From Campanula takesimana (taxonomy: Eukaryota; Streptophyta; Magnoliopsida; Asterales; Campanulaceae): a stretch of 64,000 nucleotides of DNA. Below are positions 57,531 through 64,000 of the stretch, in pieces. The notes below the pieces were generated by a model, which ran no database searches, was not told the DNA's origin, and saw only the letters and a program-made list of their open reading frames with translations. The position numbers were made by a program, and so were the translations under genes. Every line of letters begins with the position of its first letter. Position 1 is the stretch's first letter. Location: the NCBI GenBank assembly GCA_026119855.1, contig JAOWBW010001307.1, positions 1-64,000 of the forward strand. The letters run 5' to 3'.

Positions 57531-58991
57531 TGCCCTAGGCACGTTTAATAAACGTTGTAATTGTTATCATTTATTTCATATCAATAAAGAGATGTTTTGA
57601 TTATTATTGTTGTTCATGTTTACTTATAATAATCTCCGTCCCTAGTACTTGTTAAGCACTAGTATAAAGGCTAAATGATCATGGGATGATCATGTTAGAT
57701 TTATGGGTACTTGTTTGGAACAAGGTACTGGACATGACCCGCTTTATGAGATTTATGTCATGGTCTATGTCGTACATATATCTCATATTAGTTATGTCAT
57801 TTGAATCCTTAGACATGAAGTTATTATAGTCTTCCACTTGATGAACATTATGTTTGACATATTCAAACGCTACCTTAACACGGTAGTTATAAAGGGTATG
57901 ATTGGCATAATCGGAATCCCGTTGGGAAGAATAATAAGCTAAATGGATTTGTCCCTCCACGGAGAGATGTCAAGCTTAGGCCTCTTGTAGGAATGATGTT
58001 GATGAAATGTTCGGCCGGACTCAAATGAATTGATTGGATCAATGTCATTTGGATTATCAACATATTCGGAATCGAGAAAGTATTGAACAAACAAGTTGAC
58101 CGTTTGACCATGACTTGTGTTCAATGACATCGTGGACAAAAGGGATTATGACATATTCTAAGAGGAATGCGAACTTGTATCTAGTTATACTATTTGGGTA
58201 GGTATGACGGTTTGCTAGAACCTAATCATATCTTATGGTTTCATGTTTGAACCCATTGCCAACTTAGTATAATCCTAGAGGGTCACACACAATAGAACGA
58301 ATCTTTAAAAGGACTACATTGGAATTTTGGAAATTCTGGACTTTCTGAGAAGTGGGCGACCGGACAGTATGGACTGGGCGGCCGCACACTTATCTCAGTT
58401 TTGTACCAGTTTTGTTTCAGATAGTTGTGCGACCGCACAGAGGGTTTTGGGCGGCCGCACAGTACTATCGGGTGGCAGATTCCTAATTTGATTAGGAAAC
58501 GAATTTTGGACGGATTTTGACACAAGTTTCCTATTTGGAATAGGTCATACTTGTGTATAAAAGACCAAATTCGGCCAGCACTCTAAGCTAATGATTTTGT
58601 GAGTCTCAAAGAGTTTGAGAGAGGGTTTATTTTGTTCCAAGACATTCTTGGTGAGGAACAAAATAATACACAAAATAAATTCCATATAGTTCTTTTGATT
58701 GTGAAAAAGTGTTTCACAATTTGGTCTAGCAACTAAGATCAAAGAAGCTCCTTTGATATTCGTTCGAAGTGTGGATACCGCTAGAGGGTGAAAATCATCA
58801 TCTTCAAAGTTCGTGTTCAAGCTTTGTGATCGTGATCAAGTCTTCAAACCTCCACCAAAGACCAAGAGAATTTGATAGCCATCAAGGGTTAGTTTATTCC
58901 TTTATTCTTATGTTGTATTTGATTTAATCATATGAACGGTTCCATGGCTTTGGGTTTCAAATTTTAAATGCTGAATTCCGCTGCGCATGCT
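57531..58991 (+). repeat. CopC left LTR
   Basis: Closer by eye to the CopA LTRs than to the CopC right LTR. It ends AACCAACAG at the junction with pol. Confidence 0.85.
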
Positions 58992-61980
58992 ACTAAGAAA
59001 CCAACAGATCTATGCGTGGGGAATGGAGCAAGAGTTGCTGCATTAGCCGTAAGGACTTATGAAGTCATTTTACCTTCCGGATTAATTCTTGTTTTGAACA
59101 ATTGTTATTATGTTCCGGATTTAAGTAGAAATATTATTTCAATTTCTTGTTTGGATAATGAAGGTTTTAAGTTTCTTATTGAGAATAAGAAATTTTCTAT
59201 TTATTTAAATGATGTGCTTTATGGTATTGCTAATTCATTTAATGGCCTTTATATCTTGGATGTCAAGAATAAAAATAATGATAATGTCTATCATATAAAT
59301 AAGAAATCTAAACCTAATGATGTAAATCATTCTTATTTGTGGCATTGCCGTCTTGGTCATATTAATGAGAAGCGTATCTCAAAACTCCATGGGGACGGTC
59401 TTTTAGGTTCATGTGACCTTAAGTCATATGATACTTGCGAGTCGTGTCTTCTTGGAAAAATAACTAAGACACCTTTTACCAAGCTAGGTGAAAGGGCAAG
59501 CGACTTATTGGGGTTGATACATTCCGATGTATGCGGACCATTAAGTTGCAATGCTAGGGGAGGATTTCGATACTTCATAACCTTCACGGATGATTATAGT
59601 AGATTTGGTTATGTTTACCTAATGAAACGTAAAAGTGAAGCATTTGAGATATTTAGAATATTTCAAAATGAAGTAGTAAAACAACTTGGCAAAAGTATTA
59701 AGGCACTTCGATCGGATCGAGGTGGAGAATACTTGAGTCATGAATTTGATGATTATCTAAAGAATTGTGGAATAGTTTCAAAATTGACTCCACCCGGAAC
59801 ACCACAATGGAATGGTGTGTCCGAGAGGAGAAATCGGACTTTGTTAGACATGGTTTGATCAATGATGAGTCAAGTTGATCTTCCAATATCCTTTTGGGGT
59901 TAGGCCCTAGAAACCGCTGCTTTAACACTAAATCAAGTTCCAACTAAATCGGTTCCAAAGACTCCATATGAGATGTGGAGCAGAAAGAAACCTAGTCTGT
60001 CTTTCATGAGGATTTGGGGTTGCGAAGCTTTTGTCAAAAGACTTGTCTCCGACAAACTAGCACACAAATCTGATAAATGTATTTTCGTGGGATATCCTAA
60101 GGAAACTAAAGGATATTACTTTTACAACCTAGAGGACAACAAAGTGTTTGTTGCCCGAACTGGTGTCTTTCTAGAGAAAGAGTTTCTCTCCAAAGAAATC
60201 AGTGGGAGTAAAATAAATCTTGAAGAGATTCGAGACCCAGAAAATGACATTGAACCAATAATGGAACAAGAACAAGAATCACAAGGAGTTGTGGAACCTG
60301 TTCAAAATACACAAGCAACTCGCAGATCTAGTAGGTTACGATCCGAGCTCGAGAGATATGGATTTCTCGTAACGGATAGTAATGAGGTGGAAATCATTGA
60401 GAATGATGAACCGACAACCTACCAAGAGGCGATGTCTTCTCCTAATTCGAACAAGTGGCTTGGAGCCATGGAATCTGAATTGCAATCCATGCAAGACAAT
60501 CAAGTTTGGAACTTGATTGATGCGCCCGAAGGTGTAAAAACCATAGGATGCAAATGGGTCTTCAAGAAGAAGACTGACATGGATGGGAAGGTGCATACTT
60601 ACAAAGCTAGACTTATAGCGAAGGGTTATAGGCAAGTTCATGGTATTGACTATGATGAAACCTTTTCACCCGTAGCAATGATCAAGTCTATAAGAATTTT
60701 GCTTGCCATTGCCGCATATCATGACTATGAAATATGGGAAATGGACGTCAAAACCGCTTTGCTAAATGGAAAACTAACAGAGGATGTGTATATGACACAA
60801 CCAGAAGGTTTTGAACAGAATTCTAAGGTATGCAAATTGCAAAGATCCATCTATGGATTGAAGCAAGCTTCAAGGAGTTGGAATCTCCTTTTTGATGAAT
60901 CGGTCAAAGAGTTTGGTTTCATCAAGAACGAAGATGAGCCTTGTGTTTACAAGAAGATTAGTGGGAGCATAGTGATATTCCTTATTTTATACGTGGATGA
61001 CATATTACTCATTGTAAACGACATTCCTACACTTCAGTCCGTAAAGACTTGGTTGGGAAAGTGCTTTGCAATAAAAGATATGGGTGAAGCCGCATACATA
61101 CTTGGCATTAAGATCTATATAGATAGATCAAGGAGGCTACTTGGTTTAAGCCAAAGTACATACATTGACAAGGTCATTAGAAGATTCCGTATGGAAAATT
61201 CTAAAGAGGAACCTTACCAGTGTTACATGGAGTTTCTCTAAGCAAGACTCAATGTCCTAAGATAAAAGATGAGCGTGAGAAAATGAATGATGTTCCATAT
61301 GCTTCGGCAATTGGGTCCATCATGTATGCCATGATTTGTACTAGGCCGGATGTATCTTATGCTTTAAGCATGACAAGTAGATACCACTCCGACCCCGGTG
61401 AAAGTCACTGGATGGCTGTAAAAGCGATTCTTAAGTACTTGACAAGAACTAAAGATTCGTTTTTGATCTATGGAGGAATGGAAGATGATCTCGTGGTAAA
61501 TGCTTACACGGATGCAAGCTTCCAAACCGACAAAGATGATAGTTGATCGCAATCGGGTTTTTGTTTATGTTAAATGGTGGAGCTGTAAGCTGGAAGAGTT
61601 CCAAGCAGAGTACAACCGTTGATTCTACAACAGAAGCTGAGTATATTGCTGCATCAGATGCTGCAAAGGAAGCTGTTTGGATTAAGAAGTTCATCACTGA
61701 ACTTGGAGTGGTTCCTAGCATTGCTAATCCAATAGACCTTTATTGCGATAATAATGGTGCTATTGCTCACGCAAAGGAACCAAGAGCACATCAGAAGTCC
61801 AAACACATACTTAGGCGTTTTCATATCATTCGAGAAATCGTTGATAGGGGAGACGTAAATATATGCAGAGTACCTACTGATGACAATGTTGCGGGCCCGC
61901 TAACAAAGGGACTGCCACAAGCTAAACATGAAAGTCATGTTAGGTCCATGGGTATTAGATACATGGGAGATTGGGCCTAG
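58991..61980 (+). pseudogene. pol: CopC pol (protease end, integrase, RT, RNase H)
   Basis: Homologous to 16472-19442 of CopA. GAG-pre-integrase LWHCRLGHI, integrase HSDVCGP and DRGGEY, RT YVDDILLIV and RNase H TEAEYIA are readable. Stops are TGA 59856-59858 (CopA CGA), a TAG near 59901 (CopA CAC) and TGA 61544-61546 (CopA CGA). A frameshift lies near 61208 and another near 61560. At the three CopA stop sites CopC has sense codons. Confidence 0.92.
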
Positions 61981-61993
61981 GGCAAGTGGGAGA
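61980..61993 (+). other. CopC polypurine tract
   Basis: GGGCAAGTGGGAGA before the right LTR. Confidence 0.8.
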
Positions 61994-61994
61994 T

Positions 61995-63505
61995 TGTTGG
62001 TAGTGGTGCCCTAGGCACATTTAATAAAGGTTGTAATTGTTATCATTTATTTCATATCAATAAAGAGATGTTTTGATTATTATTGTTGTTCATGTGTACT
62101 TGTAATAATCTCCGTCCCTAGTACTTGTTAAGCACTAGTGTAAAGGCTAAATGATCATGGGATGATCATGTTAGATTTATGGGTACTTGTTTGGAACAAG
62201 GTACTGGACATGACCCGCTGTATGAGATTTATGTCATGGTCGATGTCATACATATATCTCATATTAGTTATGTCATTTGAATCCTTATACATGAAGTTAT
62301 TATAGTCTTCCACTTGATGAACATTATGTTTGACATATTCAAACGCTACCTTTAACCGGGAAGTTATAAAGGGTATGATTGGCATAATCAGATTCACGTA
62401 GGGAAGAATAATAAGCTAAATGGATTTGTCCCTCTTCGGAGAGATGTCAAGCTTGGGCCTCTCGTAGGAATGATGTTGATGAAAATGTTCGGCCGAACTC
62501 AAATGAAGTGATTAGATCAATGTCATTTGTATTATCAACATATTCGGAATCGAGAAAGTATTGAACAAAAACAAGTTGACTTGTTGACCATGACTTGTGT
62601 TCAATGACATCGTGGACAAAGGGATTATGAAATATTCTAAAGGAATGCGAACTTGTATCTAGTTATACTATTTGGGTAGGTATGACGGTTTGCTAGAACC
62701 TAATCATATCTTATGGATTCATGTTTGAACCCATTGCCAACTTAGTATAATCCTAGAGGGTCACACACAATAGAACGAATCTTAAAACGACTATATTAGA
62801 ATATTGGGTCGAAGGACCATTCAAGGATTTTGGAAAAATTGAGTACAATCTGAGCAAGTGTGCGACCGCACAAAAGCATTTGGGCGGCCGCACATCTTAG
62901 GTCAGTTTGTACCAGTTTTGCTTCAGGGTGCTTGGGCGACCGCACAGGGTCTTTGGGCGGCCGCACAAGTGAGTCGGCAGACACATTCCTAATTTGATTA
63001 GGAAAAGGTTTTTGACACAAGTTTCCTATTTGGAATAGGTCTTGCTTGTGTATAAAAAGCCAAATTCAGCCAGAACTCAGCCCTAGCCTTTTTGTGAGCC
63101 TCCAAAGAGTTTGAGAGAGTTTTTATTTTGTTCTAAGACATCTTAGATTGAAGAACAAAATAATACACAAAATAAATTCAATATAGTTCTTGTTAATTGT
63201 GAAAGTGTGTTTCATAATTTTGGTCTAGCAACCAAGATCAAGAAGTTTCTTGATATTCGTTCAAGGTGTGGATACCACTAGAGGGTGAAGCTTATCATCT
63301 TCAAAGTTCGTGTTCTTACTTTTCGTGACTAAAGATTCAAGATCTCCACCAAAAGAAAAGACGAAACTCAAAGTCATCAAGGGTTAGTTTCTCTAGTATT
63401 CATATTGTTGTATTTGATTTAATCATATCAACGGATCTATGGCTTTGGGTTTCATAAAATTTTAAATGCTTAATTCCGCTGCGCATGTTATTACGAAACC
63501 CAACA
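61995..63505 (+). repeat. CopC right LTR
   Basis: 1511 bases, TGTTGG...CCCAACA. The first half resembles CopA and the second half (after about 62780) is clearly diverged, in places nearer CopB. ATCAA follows the end, with no visible partner. Confidence 0.88.
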
Positions 63506-64000
63506 ATCAAAAACTCAAGGCCTTTAGTCAAGGCCATCCATAGGATTCTTGAAGAACGCTTAGGTAAAACTCTTTGTTTTCTATCTTCTCAACTCCTTCT
63601 TTGTCTTTGAAGTAGTGTGATTCCATTAAAGGATCAGCCTAGAGCCTCTCCAATCCATAGAGATGGCCTCGTAGAACATGATCTGACATCCCAAATAAAT
63701 AATCAATTATTTATTTGTTTGTTTTCTTTTTACATACATTTTGCATGATTTTGAAACAATGATGATGATTTATTAGCAAGACCAATACTAGATTGGGTGA
63801 ATTGGGTGCTCCTTGACCTTCCCAATTCATAACTTAACCCCCGAATCCAGATATCTCGGTCCATGTTCTGACAACAACATGGTGGCGACTCTCAAACAAT
63901 CAAAAAGGGTAAATTGAAGGATGAAAAGGCACCTCGAAAAAAACAACAAAAAAACCCGCGCGCAAACAGGGGGACAATTTTATTGGGGTCGGTAATTCCC
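63506..64000 (+). repeat. Part of a plus-strand Tat-type LTR (R/U5 side)
   Basis: TAACCCCCGAATCC (about 63834) and GGTGGCGACTCT (63881-63892) match the U5 order of the TatB LTR (27049 and 27143). The LTR end is expected just beyond the window. No gene. Confidence 0.55.

Larger units (their letters stand above)
57531..63505 (+). mobile_element. CopC: copia deletion derivative
   Basis: An LTR whose first dozen bases fall in the gap is joined at 58991 directly to mid-pol sequence, then the rest of pol, the purine tract and an LTR at 61995-63505. PBS, leader, gag and protease start, equivalent to 13935-16471 of CopA, are missing. The two LTRs are not close partners. Confidence 0.85.

Noticed and set aside
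57341..57538. Open frame running through the N gap
   Set aside because: It consists mostly of N; only the gag remnant on the left is meaningful.

Overview
The window is repeat-rich nuclear DNA of a flowering plant, probably a eudicot, although the species cannot be read from it. Evidence: plant-type Ty1/copia, Tat-type Ty3/gypsy, Athila and chromovirus LTR retrotransposons are nested in one another; plant mobile domain (PMD) and DUF7745-type genes ride in two of them; GT-AG introns are visible; and no ordinary host gene, tRNA or rRNA was found. A run of exactly 100 N (57431-57530) is an assembly gap.

Layout. (1) 1-22573: a minus-strand Tat element (TatA) whose 3' LTR is cut by the window start. 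Reading rightward: LTR (to 1030), a 3' UTR with repeated hairpin cassettes (1031-2580), an antisense DUF7745-type gene with its own TATA box and poly(A) signal (2583-4090), then on the minus strand integrase, archaeal-type RNase H, RNase H, RT, protease and gag (4260-11527), leader, PBS (12418-12435) and the 5' LTR (12437-22573). A copia element (CopA, 12443-20948, target duplication GTGAG) sits six bases inside that LTR. (2) 22574-28975: a plus-strand Tat family (TatB). It consists of leader, gag-protease, a full LTR (26011-27230), PBS, a second leader and a gag lacking its core. TatA appears to have landed in the first leader. (3) 28976-43436: a minus-strand Athila element. Its 3' ORF (29625-30891) and its RT-RNase H-integrase (40579-43436) are separated by a chromovirus (31329-40388, target duplication CACGG). 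(4) 43437-53323: a second minus-strand Tat-like element (TatC). It has an LTR, a 3' UTR with two minisatellite arrays (about 34 units), an antisense intron-containing PMD pseudogene and a mini-gag, but no pol. (5) 53641-64000: plus-strand Tat fragments flank a group of copia pieces (CopB and CopC) around the gap.

How it works together. Every coding region has stops or frameshifts, so the whole window is probably inactive, but the layers are datable by nesting. CopA is the youngest event at its site: its LTRs differ at roughly 20 positions by eye. The most interesting signal is in the untranslated parts of the two Tat elements. A hairpin family with an outer CTACG/CGTAG stem and a covarying inner stem occurs seven times and flanks the antisense genes. 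A perfect 21-nt complementarity links the TatA PBS/leader to its 3' UTR. Four Tat-type LTRs carry a copy of the PBS start inside U5.
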